Shown here one piece after another: positions 46,225-57,954 of a stretch of DNA of 60,000 nt (position 1 is the first letter of the stretch; each line of letters starts with the position of its first letter). The stretch spans positions 3,040,001 to 3,100,000 of the forward strand of contig OX442316.1 of NCBI GenBank assembly GCA_949358305.1, given 5' to 3'. The notes under the pieces were generated by a model. It saw nothing but the letters and a program-made list of their open reading frames with translations. It had not been told where the DNA came from and searched no databases. This DNA comes from Strigamia acuminata (lineage: Eukaryota > Arthropoda > Chilopoda > Geophilomorpha > Linotaeniidae). Both the position numbers and the translations under genes were made by a program.

Positions 46225-49200
46225 CTTTCTTGGACAGTGAACATGAAATGTGGCAACATCACTCTCCACCGGCGCGAATACACTCTCCGAAGAGACACTC
46301 TGGTCACAATCTACTCCCAAACCACCTACAACCCAACCAATTACACAATTTTACCTTCCGGATACGCGGAGTTGTGCTTCGACTACAAAAAATCCTTCCT
46401 GCAATGCCAAAAATGGCGACTAGACCCCGGCGAATACTTCGTCAACTCGTCCCGCAGTTTGATCTACAAAGCCGCGAATTCCAGCTACGAAATAGGAAAC
46501 TACCAACTAAACTCCGATAATTCCAGCAATGTGTGCGTGCCGGACAAACTACTGCCGATCGGTCAAATAGAATGGATTTTTATATCCGCGTGGACGTCAT
46601 CGATATTCGCTTTACTCATAGCGCTGTATTTGAACGTTCCGTGCAAGAGGGCGACCAAGCGTAGATATGACTTCCGACCGATGTATTGCCACATGATTTC
46701 GTTTGTGTTTAGTTATGTGTTCCAGATACTTTTCCAGTTGACTTATTATGCGAGTTGGGGTCGGGTGTGGCAGATATTTGTGGAGTATGGAGCGACTTTT
46801 ACGGATTGTTCGACTTTTTGTTGGCTGAGTGTTGTGGGGTTCGATACGTATTTGGCTTTTCATCCGCGGAAGTTGAAGGCGGATTTGACTTGTTCGAGTA
46901 GAGAGTTTTGCGCGCGGTCGCTGTATGCGTGGGGTGTGCCGTTCGTTTTGGTGACTTTGGCGGTTGTTGTTGAGCGGTTGGCGGTTGTTGGGGGGTATCC
47001 GCATTTTGGGATGTCGTTGCAGGGATTGCAGGCGAATGTTTTGAATAATGTGTTGGTGTTTGGCTCGCAGGTGTTGACTTTGGTGGTGCAGTTTGGGTTT
47101 TGTATTGCGACTTTGGTTAATATTCGACGGGGGTTGGCGGTGGTTTCTTCGCGGACGATCGTTCAGAAGAGGAAACTGTAAGTGATTGTGAGGTTAATGT
47201 TGGATTTTTGTTTGTGAAAATTGAGTTTTTAGACGAAGAAGTTTTTTTTAGGCTGAAAAGTTTAATTTTTAGGCTGTAAAGTTTAATTTTTAGGCTAAAA
47301 AGTTTAATTTTTAGGCTGAAAAGTTTAGTTTTTAGGCTGAAAAGTTTAGTTTTTAGGCTGAAAAGTTTAGTTTTTAGGCTGAAAAGTTTAGTTTTTAGGC
47401 TGAAAAGTTTAGTTTTTAGGCTGAAAAGTTTAGTTTTTAGGCTGAAAAGTTTAGTTTTTAGGCTGAAAAGTTTAGTTTTTAGGCTGAAAAGTTTAGTTTT
47501 TAGGCTGAAAAGTTTATTTTTACATGCAAAAGTTCATTCTCACATGCAAATCTTCATTCTTACATGCAAAAGTTCATTTTTACATCCAAAAGTTCATTTT
47601 TACATGCAAAAGTTCATTTTTACATGCAAAAGTTCATTTTTACATGCAAAAGTTCATTTTTACATGCAAAAGTTCATTTTTACATGCAAAAGTTCATTTT
47701 TACATGCAAAAGTTCATTTTTACATGCAAAAGTTCATTTTTACATGCAAAAGTTCATTTTTACATGCAAAAGTTCATTGTTTACATGTAAAAGTTCATTC
47801 TTACATGCAAAAGTTGATTTTACATGCAAAAGTTTATTTTTACACGCAAAAGTTCATTTTTACATGCAAATGTTCATTTTTACATGCAAAAGTTCATTTT
47901 TACATGCAAAAGTTCATTTTTACATGCAAAAGTTCATTTTTACATGCAAAAGTTCATTTTTACATCCAAAAGTTCATTTTTACATGCAAAAGTTCATTTT
48001 TACATGCAAAAGTTCATTGTTTACATGTAAAAGTTCATTTTTACATGCAAAAGTTCATTTTACATGCAAAAGTTCATTTTTACATGCAAAAGTTCATTTT
48101 TACATGCAAAAGTTCATTTTTACATGCAAAAGTTCATTTTTACACGCAAAAGTTCATTGTTTACATGCAAAAGTTCATTTTTACATGCAAAAGTTCATTG
48201 TTTACATGTAAAAGTTCATTTTTACATGCAAAAGTTCATTTTACATGCAAAAGTTCATTTTTACACGCAAAAGTTCATTTTTACATGCAAAAGTTTATTT
48301 TACATGCAAAAGTTCATTTTTACACGCAAAGGTTCATTGTTTACATGCAAAAGTTCATTTTTAAATGCAAAAGTTCATTTTTACATGCAAAAGTTCATTT
48401 TTACATGCAAAAGTTCATTTTTACATGCAAAAGTTCATTTTTACACGCAAAAGTTCATTGTTTACATGCAAAAGTTCATTTTTACATGCAAAAGTTCATT
48501 GTTTACATGTAAAAGTTCATTTTTACATGCAAAAGTTCATTTTACATGCAAAAGTTCATTTTTACACGCAAAAGTTCATTTTTACATGCAAAAGTTTATT
48601 TTACATGCAAAAGTTCATTTTTACACGCAAAGGTTCATTGTTTACATGCAAAAGTTCATTTTTAAATGCAAAAGTTCATTTTTACATGCAAAAGTTTATT
48701 TTTACATTGTGGTGACTCGGTAGTCATCAGAGTGAAACTAAAAATAAGAATATGTCACGTGCATAATTTTACCGTCCATTTTAATTTTTGAACTTTCCCC
48801 AATTTTCTTTAATAATTCTACTAATTTTTATTTTACTTATCTTCATTAAATTTTGCGCATAGTTACACTATACTTCATCTTTTTGTTTTGCCCCACCCCT
48901 GACCACAGTTGATATGGCTTGTCAATCATGTGATCAGAGGTGACTTCTGGGCTACACAACTTTACAAGATCACTTATGTCTTAATTGTCGACCAAAGACT
49001 AGTCTCCTTTAGACATTAAGTTAGATCGTCACTCTTCTACTATGTGCAACACAGAACCTTGTTTAACACCAAGTCGGCTGAGGTGGATTTCATCACTGAT
49101 TTAAGCCTCTGTCCTTTCCTTGCGATTTTCATCTAACTTATAAGCTAATTGATTCGTTCCATTGCCAACTATTTTAGCCATGCTCAGTGAGTATCCTCCA

Positions 49201-52200
49201 TCCATTTTGAAGTTGAAATATGAGTTATCCATTTCTTTTTAAACTACTTAACCCTGAGTAATTTAGGAGTCTTGCGAATATAAATAGTTATTGTCTGAAA
49301 ACGAGCTGGGACTTCCAACCGCCCAACATTCGAGTCGAACGGCAGCCAATTAAGGATTTCCCAAGAGCCTGGACCCAAGCGCTAACAATTCTACCAACAT
49401 AGGATTTCGTGACAAATATTTATTGGAAATATATATTTTATTTTTATCAGAATTATTTCTGTTTATTATTTTTTATTTTGTCCAAAAAAGTTGGTTCTCA
49501 CGAACAATTAGGTCATTGTCAGGGCAACAGGCTTACAAGCCCTATGTCTCAACAGGATGCATATCCTGTCTGAGATTGAGAAGGCAGACCAATACCAAAT
49601 CATTGCCATAAACAGTCACAAAAGTTATCTTCTGAAACTAAACCAATTTCTTGATGTAACTTGTGATTTATGCCATTATTTGGACTCCTTTGACAGGCAG
49701 TGAAAGCTTTATTGCAACAAACTGCATTTGTTGTGAGATTTTATCTTTGCTCTGTCAAAACTGAATTCAGCTGAGACCACCGGTTATAGTCATTTTAACG
49801 ACGCTCATTTTAGCGATTTTTACCAAAAAAGTCCCATTTTAGCGATCACGTTTTAGTGACACGATTTACCGCGACAAGCCGGCTCAAAAAAGTGGTTTGC
49901 ATCAAAAAACCAGCAAGGTTAGGTTCGCGGGGGGGGTCAAGGGGGGGCGCAGCCCTCCCTTGTTAGCCCTTCTTAGGAATTAGTGTTAGTATTAGTGCCG
50001 TTTTGTGTCGCTAAAATGACACGTTCGCTAAAATGGTGTGTCGCTAAAATGAAATCGCTAAAATGAAATCGCTAAAATGTAGTACATCCGAGACCACAGC
50101 CTAGCCTTGAGCTTGCCAAGAGCCAGTGAAAAGAAGCCAAAGTCGACATCATCGCAGCCTATGGAGCTCATCGTGCCGCCCAAGCCGAAAAAGGTCCCGA
50201 ATTGCCTGAAGTCGCCATGTTGTCAGTTCAGCATAAGGAATTTTTCTGACCGCAGAAGACGGCATTCTTAAAGTAGACCCACAAGAAACACATATTTATG
50301 TACAGAAGCTGGAAAAAATCATTAGCGACACGTACCAGCATGTTGATTTGAGAAAAGGGGTGCAAAGCCACAAGCTCAATACAAAATTGGAAAATTTTCG
50401 AGTAAACAATCTAGTATGGAGAGAAAATCACACACTCTTCAAAGCATCTGAAGGAATTTCTGCAAATATAGCAGACAAACGGACGGTCCCTACGTCATAA
50501 TACAAACGCATCAAGGCTTCAAGGGGGAGCAGCGAAATTAAAAGATTAAAAGATAACAAAATTTTTAAATCCATCCCTACTTCGGAATTATTACCCTATT
50601 TCCCAGAATTCAACCAAGAAATCTGGTTAGAAGGTCAAACAGAAGGCAATGTAGATGCCGAAGTAAATAATACATTACTAGACGACATTACAATGTCAGC
50701 ACAATCGCAAGAAGAATATTCACCACAGGAACAGACACCTGAAAATCTAACTTTGAACACAACACCGGAAAAATCAATCATAGAAATTCCAATTGTCGTA
50801 ATTCCAGATCAAACTCCACTTCCTTTTCCAAAAAATGAAATTGTAGAAATTGACAAACAAGTGGATGCATTTTCAAAAAAGGGGAGAAAGGTGGTGAAAA
50901 AGAAAAAGCGAAAAAAGAAATATAAAAATTTATTCGCAAATTCGCAAATCCAAAAAATACAAGTGAGAAGAAATCTGCCTCAAAATACACTTTGAGAGAC
51001 GGAAAAAAAATAAACCGACCAGATCGACTTTAAACAATAATGGTGACGTTACACTCACTGATGTGATATGAAGATGATTGCGTGACATCATTAAAATGTC
51101 AATTTGGGATGTACTTCATTTTAGCGATTCTATTTTAGCGATTTCATTTTAGCGATTCTATTTTAGCGATTTCATTTTAGCGACACACCATTTTAGCGAA
51201 CATGTCATTTTAGCGACACAAAAACCTAGGTTTAATTTCTAAGAAGGGCTAACAAGGGGGGACTGCGCCCCTCCTTGACCTCCCGCGAACCTAACCTTAC
51301 TGGTTTTTTGATGAAAATCACTTTTTTGAGCCGGCTTGTCGCTAAAATGACATATTCGCTAAAATGGGACTTTTTGGGTAAAAATCGCTAAAATGAGCAT
51401 CGCTAAAATGACTATAACCGGCAACTTATCAGTGAGTTTTTGCACTACCTGGTGGATACAGCCGAAACGCTCATTCTGCAGGTGAGCTTCAAGCTGGACT
51501 GGGATGATTTTTATGTCCTACATAGGCTGTACTTGAAATTCTCCATAAGTTCGCAATCGTTGTTAATCCTGAACATGGATGAATACCAAAAGGCCCATCA
51601 ATTAAAGGAAGCCATCAACGATTGGCGTCGAAAAGCGGAAGAATTCAAACGACAGACCCTACACGAACAAACGGACAAGTGGCTCAAGAGATTTCAGCGG
51701 TGATGATACCGGCACCACAAAGATTACAAGTACTTTTTCCTGGCGATTTTCCTTCGGATGAGGCGGCATTTATAGCAGCAAGCCTTTTGTAGACAACACC
51801 TATGGGCATTCCGCTTCTAGAGAATTGGAAGACCATTTTATATGATCTTGTCCAACTGATAGGAGAACTAGTGAGAAAGGCTCTCTCTCACAAACGGAGA
51901 AACAGCAGACCCATGTATGATACAACTCAACTCCGTGGGGAATGGAACCAACGTCTAACAGAGCTGAAATGCGGAGAAAAAATGTCAAAATAAAAATTAA
52001 TTTCTCAAAATTATTCCTGGGCAAAAAACTTTTATTTTCCAATTAAAGGGCCCGATGCCCCATAGGACCTCTTCTCCTACAACAACTGTGAGAACCTATA
52101 AATCCACTTCAGGGATCCCTGCCTAATCTGCAGTCCCTACTTACACATTCAGGCCGCCTGCTGGTCGGCCGCCATTAATACCGTGGTCGCTGAAACCCAT

Positions 52201-52894
52201 GTTTTAGATTTCTACTAGCTGTTCCCAGCTTCTTTTGGGGGATGGGAGAGTTATTCTAACTCATTTGTTTCAATGTTTTATGCAAGTTTTGATTAAATTT
52301 CTAAATTTGTAAAACCGTGGTGTTGGTTGAGGATCTTTGGGGCTCCTGTCTAAACTTTGCTTATACCTAACCCTGCCGAGACCTGTGGGGCCTCTGCCTA
52401 GACCTTTGGGGCCCCTGCCTAGAACTTTGCGGTTCCTGCTAAGACCTGACCCTGCCTTGACCTTCAGGGCCCATGTCTGGACCTTTAGAGCCCCTGCCTG
52501 TACCTTTGGGGCCCCTGCTTAGACCTAACCCTGCCTTAACCTTTGGAACCCCTGCTTAGACCTTCAGGGGCCTGTACGTTGAGGGGCCCCCATAGCATCA
52601 CCACTTGGGTACAATTAAATTGTGGATTTTTTTCAAATATTTGTGAATGTTGTATTAATTTTGTTTGTTTGTTTCAGCTTAAAGATTTTCCTCAAACTGG
52701 TGGTGGTGATGAGTTTCACGAGTATTTCAGCGCTGATAGGATACGCCATGTATTTCTTAACCAAATCGCCATTGTCGTTCTTTTTCCCAACAGGAATTGC
52801 ACTTCAGGGAGTCTTTCTGTTTCTCATACACGGATTAGGCCCGCTGAAGAAAAGAATACTGAAATTATTTCTATCCAGGCTTGTAATTACTTAA
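46225..52894 (+). CDS. Methuselah-like class B GPCR (5' end missing)
   Basis: Exon 46225-47177 follows the acceptor TTTTCTTCCCAG and ends at GTAAGT in phase 2; exon 52678-52894 follows TTTGTTTCAG, and the split Leu codon restores the frame through to the stop. 389 residues are visible. The N-terminal part is a Cys-containing ectodomain end with N-x-S/T sites (NIT, NYT, NSS). Seven hydrophobic segments follow: five in the first exon (WIFISAWTSSIFALLIALY; YCHMISFVFSYVFQILF; FCWLSVVGFDTYLAF; YAWGVPFVLVTLAVVV; VFGSQVLTLVVQFGF) and two in the second. FCWLSVVGFDTYLAF and YAWGVPF match the Methuselah family pattern in TM3/TM4. Methuselah receptors are arthropod-expanded class B GPCRs linked to stress and lifespan; the ligand here is unknown. 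No start codon or signal peptide exon could be assigned; a hydrophobic stretch at 46113-46160 lacks an ATG. AATAAA at 53007-53012. Confidence 0.85.
47222..47520. repeat. 21-bp tandem repeat (aggctgaaaagtttagttttt)
   Basis: About 14 units, highly uniform on the right. It starts about 45 bases after the Methuselah-like exon donor and merges directly into the next array. Confidence 0.95.
47521..48706. repeat. 20-bp tandem repeat (tttttacatgcaaaagttca) with higher-order unit
   Basis: About 59 units. Variant units (TTGTTTACATG, TACACG, a 1-base-shorter TTTTACATG) recur in a fixed order: the block beginning at 48156 repeats at 48457, a 301-bp higher-order period. Long open frames over it are repeat artefacts. 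Confidence 0.97.
49320..49402 (-). mobile_element. Possible tRNA-derived SINE head
   Basis: On the minus strand an A box TGGTAGAATTG, fitting TRGYNNARNNG exactly, is followed 45 bases later by GTTCGACTC, the core of a B box. The arms do not fold as a clean cloverleaf. A tRNA-derived SINE is the best reading. Confidence 0.4.
49781..50089. mobile_element. 309-bp MITE with 8-bp target duplication (hAT-like)
   Basis: Flanked by GAGACCAC at 49773-49780 and 50090-50097. Contains many CATTTTAGCGA / TCGCTAAAATG subterminal repeats. An 8-bp duplication is typical of hAT elements. It is inserted in a retroelement remnant. Confidence 0.85.
50098..51035 (+). pseudogene. Retrotransposon pol 3' remnant, frameshifted
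   Basis: Interrupted frames resemble the end of an LTR-retrotransposon integrase: a VWRENHTLFKASEG segment (about 50412-50460), a GPYVIIQTHQGFKG segment in another frame (about 50487-50530), a Lys-rich tail (50890-50930), and YTLRDGKKINRPDRL then stop at about 50980-51033, the type of ending seen in such Pol proteins. The superfamily (Gypsy or BEL) is not decidable. An intact frame of 100 residues (50693-50995) sits within it. Confidence 0.5.
51107..51420. mobile_element. Second copy of the same MITE, inverted
   Basis: Reverse-orientation relative of 49781-50089 (GGATGTAC at the left, CTATAACCG at the right), several mismatches. No exact target duplication seen. Together the two form a 1.64-kb interval with 310-bp inverted ends. 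Confidence 0.85.
51440..51992 (+). pseudogene. Unidentified transposon-type frame(s)
   Basis: Two adjacent frames, 51440-51703 (87 residues, helical and charged at the end) and about 51800-51993, separated by stops. The beginning (51456-51522) matches the palindromic fragments at 11758-11867, so this is repeated DNA. No family recognised. It lies in the Methuselah-like intron. Confidence 0.45.
52335..52590. repeat. Degenerate GGGGCCCCTGCCTAGACCTT repeats
   Basis: About eight imperfect units of 20-35 bases just upstream of the last Methuselah-like exon. Confidence 0.8.
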
Positions 52895-53564
52895 TTGAAT
52901 TAAAAACGATTGTTTTGTTGTTTTTTTGTAAATTACTAAATTGCAACTTGAGTTGATTTTGCTTTTTGGCACAAAATGGAGGAATGAAATGGGATTTCTG
53001 ACGAAGAATAAAAATGCACAAAGCAGTTTGTGCCATAAATTTTTTGTTATTGCAGACAATTGGGTTGGGTTTGGTGTCTGGTTACCAGTTATTTGCTCTC
53101 ATCTATCAAGTTTATTGGTCAATAATTCTGATTTATTTCTTATTCAATTGAGCGAGGAGGAAAAAAAAGTTTCGTCGCAGTGTTTATTTATTTTTTGAAC
53201 ACAGGTGATGTATTTTTGAGTGAGGAATTTAACTGATTTTTTAATTGGGAGTGGAAATATGTTGGATTTAAACGTTGATGTTCAGCTGGAAGAAAAATGG
53301 CTGCCATCAAGCAAGTAGTCATTCAATTTAAACACTAAAATATCTCATAAAATCATGTTTAAACACTAATGTATCTCACAGAATCAGATTTAAACACATA
53401 AATGTCACAAAATTACATTTTAACAGTAGCTGCGTACAAAAACTTAAATATTTTGTGTTTTACTTCAATTTTAAAACAAAAGTGACATCATTTCCTGTTT
53501 AAAACCACGTTAGAACTTAAAATACAGGGAAACTAAAATTCTTATTTTAATTTTTGAATGCAGC

Positions 53565-53860
53565 TACTGAAATATGTCATAAAATTACATTTAAATACTG
53601 AAATATGTCATAAAATTACATTTAAATACTGAAATATGTCATAAAATTACATTTAAATACTGAAATGTCATAAAATTACATTTAAATACTGAAATATGTC
53701 ATAAAATTACATTTAAATACTGAAATATGTCATAAAATTACATTTAAATACTGAAAAATGTCACAAAATTACATTTAAATACTGAAAAATGTCACAAAAT
53801 TACATTTAAATACTGAAAAATGTCACAAAATTACATTTAAACAGTGAAATATGTCAAGAA
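53565..53860. repeat. 31-bp tandem repeat (ataaaattacatttaaatac + tgaaatatgtc)
   Basis: About nine or ten units between the two GPCR genes; the left part carries TGAAATATGTC, the right part TGAAAAATGTC. One unit lacks two bases (TGAAATGTC, about 53660). Confidence 0.95.
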
Positions 53861-53929
53861 GTCACAGTCTAACACATGTGTAGGATACTTTAGTGTTTAA
53901 ATGTGGTTTTGCATACACTAAATTATCCC

Positions 53930-54090
53930 AAGAAACCACATTTAAAAACTAAAATATTCCGAGAAATCACATTTAAACACTAAAATATCCCCAGTAATCA
54001 CATTTAAACACTAAAATATCCCCAGTAATCACATTTAAACACTAAAATATCCCCAGTAATCACATTTAAACACTAAAATATCCCAATCAC
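53930..54090. repeat. 31-bp tandem repeat (acatttaaacactaaaatat + ccccagtaatc)
   Basis: About five units, sharing ACATTTAAA and the 31-bp period with the array at 53565-53860, so probably the same origin. A poly(A) run follows near 54115-54137. Confidence 0.9.
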
Positions 54091-54540
54091 ATATTTCACT
54101 AACGTAAAATATGTAAAAAAAAAAAAAAAAAAAAAAAATTACTAAAACACACAAAATATGTCCAATTTAATTTATTATTGGTACTGAAAAACATCGGAAA
54201 CGCCTCACTTCAATACACACAACAACAACCTGAAAGAAATATGCTCACTACGCATTTACTGCAGTAAAGCAAACGGGCAGCAATACAACACCAAACCAAA
54301 TTAAACAACCTTCCCAAATTATCAGAGCATGATGAGAAAGGTCCCGCTCTCACTGCCTTCAATGCTTCAACTCCCTTGAAAACATAACGCAAGTAACGCC
54401 CCGTGTCTAAATTGCAGTCACATGACATTTATTTACCTGTGCACTCGATACAGAACAGTTTACAGCTTGGTATGACAACTCCAGCTGCTGAAACGTAAAT
54501 GCTAAATCCACTCAACGCCAACATTTTCGTTCCAGGTGCC

Positions 54541-56169
54541 ATGGGGGCTATCGTAGTCGGCACCAGCATCGTCCGCCTCGTTCTCATCGCATTTTTATTC
54601 GCCATCAACTGCACCTGTTTATTCAAGCTGATCAACGAGGGACAATTCAAGCCAGGAATTAATTACGTTCTACACGTTTTGATTTTTGCGTCTAATTTGT
54701 GCTATTTGTGCACGTGGTTACCGTTCGTGCTCTACGGACTCCTCAATGGTTCGACGGTTTTCATCACGTACAGTAACTATTGTTTTATTCAAAATTCGAC
54801 GGCTAATAACGTTGGGTTTCTGTTTCTGGCTATGTTGTTGGTGTGTGCGGTGGAGAAAGTGAGGATTGACGTGTTGAAATCGAGGGATTTGAGGGTTTTG
54901 CACGTCTTGGTCGCCATTGTTGCAATATGGCTGCTGCCGCAAGTTCTGTGGAGTTTTTACGGGCGCGGGACTGATGGAGACGACGTGCTTTTCAAGTTTA
55001 TTGAGGATTTTGGACCGGTGGGAGAGGCGGGGAATTCGAGTTCGGTTCGGTATAAGGTTGGGTTTATGGTGTGCGAGGCGGCGTTGAGTGTGGCCGCTGG
55101 ACGGAGACTTTTGGAGAAGTATTTGTTGGTTATTTTGCCGGTCGCGTTTGGTGTAACCTGTTGTTTGATGGTGCTGTGGATGCACAGATGCTTAAGCCGG
55201 TGCTGGAAGGTGGAGTCGCAGCTGTGTTTGTCTAATTTTGCAGGTGAGTGACTGTTTAATTTGATGTTTTATTATTTGGTTTTGAATGTTTTGGAAAAAT
55301 GGTTTTAAAATGCTTTTAAAAGGGGGGAAATGACATGAAACTAGGAAAATCTGCATTTTCAGCATTTAGGAATGCAGAAAATGGCAGAAAATGGAAAAAA
55401 AAACTGTTAAATCCGCATTATCAAGATTTAAAAATGCAGAAAATGCAGAAAATTAGGTAACTCTGCATTTTCAACATTTTAAAAATGCAGAAAATGACAG
55501 AAAAATTGCTAATCTGCATTTTAACATTTAAACAAATGCAGAAAATTGCAAAAAGTGGCTATAAAATGGAGAAAATCAGCTAACTTTGCATTTTTTAAAT
55601 TAAAAATGGAGAAAAAAATGACACAAATAGGCCTAGAAATCCCTTAAAAATAAAAATAAAACAACTCAATTGATAAAGAAGTCAAAATAAATCAAAAAAG
55701 AGACTATAGCAAAAATTAGCGAACATCCGGGAAACGTATTGTCATTTTATGTCCTCAAAAATATGACAAGATAAAAGTTGAAAAACAAATTTACTTCCTC
55801 GATATCATCAATTCCGTTGCACTGTGGGTAAATTGTTTTATTCTGCTCGTTGTAGGTGGTGAGAAAAGCGGTTGGCAGATGGCAGTAGTTGACCTTGTCC
55901 TCTACGCCAATTTAGCGTGGCAAGCGGTCATCCGTCCGTTAATGTTAGCGGAAACGTTGAAACGCATGTGCGACTCCTCGCACTACATCAGCTTCCTCGA
56001 CGTCGGAAGTCACCTAATTCTCACAATCTCGGCCGTTTTTGCGCCCACGAGTTGCCCAAACACCTGGATCGCTTTCCGCCATGCTTCGCCTTCGGTTTCG
56101 GTCCTCGAAAATCAAACGCCGAAGCAAGAAAAAACCACCCCGACGAATTTCCGCACAAAACTCGTGTGA
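54541..56169 (+). CDS. Divergent seven-helix receptor-like protein, family unknown
   Basis: Exon 1 54536-55243 (acceptor CGTTCCAG, donor GTGAGT, phase 1) and exon 2 55856-56169 (acceptor GTTGTAG). From the ATG at 54541 it gives 338 residues; an in-frame ATG at 54499 would add 14 if the acceptor is not used. Seven hydrophobic segments: TSIVRLVLIAFLFAINCTC, YVLHVLIFASNLCYLCTWL, VGFLFLAMLLVCAVEKVRI, VLHVLVAIVAIWLLPQVLW, YLLVILPVAFGVTCCLMVL, LVLYANLAWQAVIRPLML and HLILTISAVFAPTSCPNTW. VEKVRI after TM3 may stand for a DRY-type motif; NPxxY is absent in TM7. N-glycosylation sites NGS and NSS. TM1 follows the ATG at once, so an extracellular N-terminal exon may lie upstream. Transcribed in the same direction as the Methuselah-like gene. 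AATAAA at 56218-56223. Confidence 0.7.
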
Positions 56170-56223
56170 AAAATACAAATGTACACGTTTTTACGTATTT
56201 TTAAATTCGTTTTCATCAATAAA

Positions 56224-57285
56224 ATTAAACGAAACGATTAATTTGTTTGCTTATTTGCTTCGATCGATCGTCGCTGCATGGCGCCACCGCATCAGCAGCG
56301 GCGTGCATCCGTGCGAGCAACACGTTTACGTGTCAATGTCAATTTCTCTCTCGCTTTCCATGTCAAAGAGCAGGCCAAAGTGAGTCTGCTATCAAGGTTT
56401 GGATAATTACACATTTATCGCCCGATATGTTATCGATTTTTACACGCAGTCCGCACCACGTGCTCATTATGTAACGACCACGATCGAAGTTTCAGTTTTT
56501 CTTGGCGCCAACTCAAAGCACTGGACACGTGAACCATCACGCACATTCGAGGTAAAGTAAATCGTTGTAAATTCATTTATTTCGTCTCAATTCCGCCACC
56601 AAACGTCGAATAAAGCGGCCCAAACAATGGCGCTGTCTAGACAATGGCGCTCTAATCAACAATGGTCAAGTTCCAACAACGGCGGGATGCAAGGACAAAG
56701 AATGGAATATTTTTAAAAGAAAGAAAAAAAAACGAACGAGGAAATTAATTATTATAATTTTCCTTCAGATGTTGCATCAAATGACCTTCGGAAACCACTT
56801 TGTTTATTTTTGTTTTTATTTTTAAAAATAAAAGAAAATAAATTCAATTAAATTCTTTGTTTGGTTTTTGATAAATTCGAATTTTTTTTGATGAGATAGT
56901 GTGAGTTTTTGTAAACAAGGGTTGAAATACTTGGAATTATTGACATATCAAGTTGTTAATTTGAACTTGGGATTAGTTATGTCAGGTTTGAGTTGCAGCC
57001 ACTCGAGGGAGTGGAAGAAAAAGGGTGTTTGATGAGCTGAGGCAAATATTTGTTGTCTGGTCTGCACACAGCTGAAATGGAATGGTTTTTTCCCTAACAG
57101 TTATCACAATCAGTGATCAATTGATGTGTTCATTGCATTGATTCTGGCTGAAGGTAAGCTCTATATGTTACCATGGGGGCTCTGTTGTCATGGTAATGGC
57201 AGGTGGTGGATCTAGGAAGAATGTGGGATCAAAAATGATCATTTTTTTAATTTTTAATTTCTCATTTTTGATTTTTTTTTTTTAG
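56224..57285. other. Intergenic/5' region
   Basis: No gene. GGCGCC sites at about 56281 and 56508. 56600-56700 has three ACAATGGCG-type blocks. It probably contains the promoter and non-coding exon of the next gene. Confidence 0.45.
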
Positions 57286-57286
57286 G

Positions 57287-57919
57287 ATGTCTTATAAAAA
57301 TAATCATTTCCACCAACAAAGCATGGAGAAGTCACTAAATGATGGGAACAAACTGGAAACTGAACTTTTGCTAAGGACTAATCCATATCAACACCCGACT
57401 GCCTTTCATCATCACCAGCACAAATCTAATAAACAAGATAGCCGCATTCCAGGACTCAGAGGTGAATATATTATCTAGAATTGGTTAGGATTTCGTAAAC
57501 CGTCCCTAGGCTGCCCTGGTGAAGACCAACTGTCTCGGCATTCGTTGTGCGCGAATAAAATATAAGTATAATAATTAATTACATTTTAAACGTTCAAAAC
57601 ACTACTTAAATTCCCTTTTTCCTCACTGTATTTACTCCATTGGAGTGTTTGAAATTAAATAAATAAATAAATAAATAAATAATTATACGGAACGACGTAT
57701 GTTGGTTACGATTTCGTAAACCGTCCCTAGGCTTGCCCTGGTGAAGACCATCCATCGTAATAAAATGTAGTAAATAATTAATTATACTTATGTCGTAGAA
57801 GTAACGTGTAATGGAATACGACAAAATAGAAAACTCGTGTCATTCGAATCGAAATTCGATGACCGGTTTCAAATCGCTATATATTTGACACCGAAATCCT
57901 GACAAAATATTTAAAAATT

Positions 57920-57954
<35 letters not shown>

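Noticed and set aside
47524-48723. Open frames up to 322 residues in the 20-bp repeat array
   Set aside because: Periodic translation of a tandem repeat with no stop in any frame; no start context or splice support.
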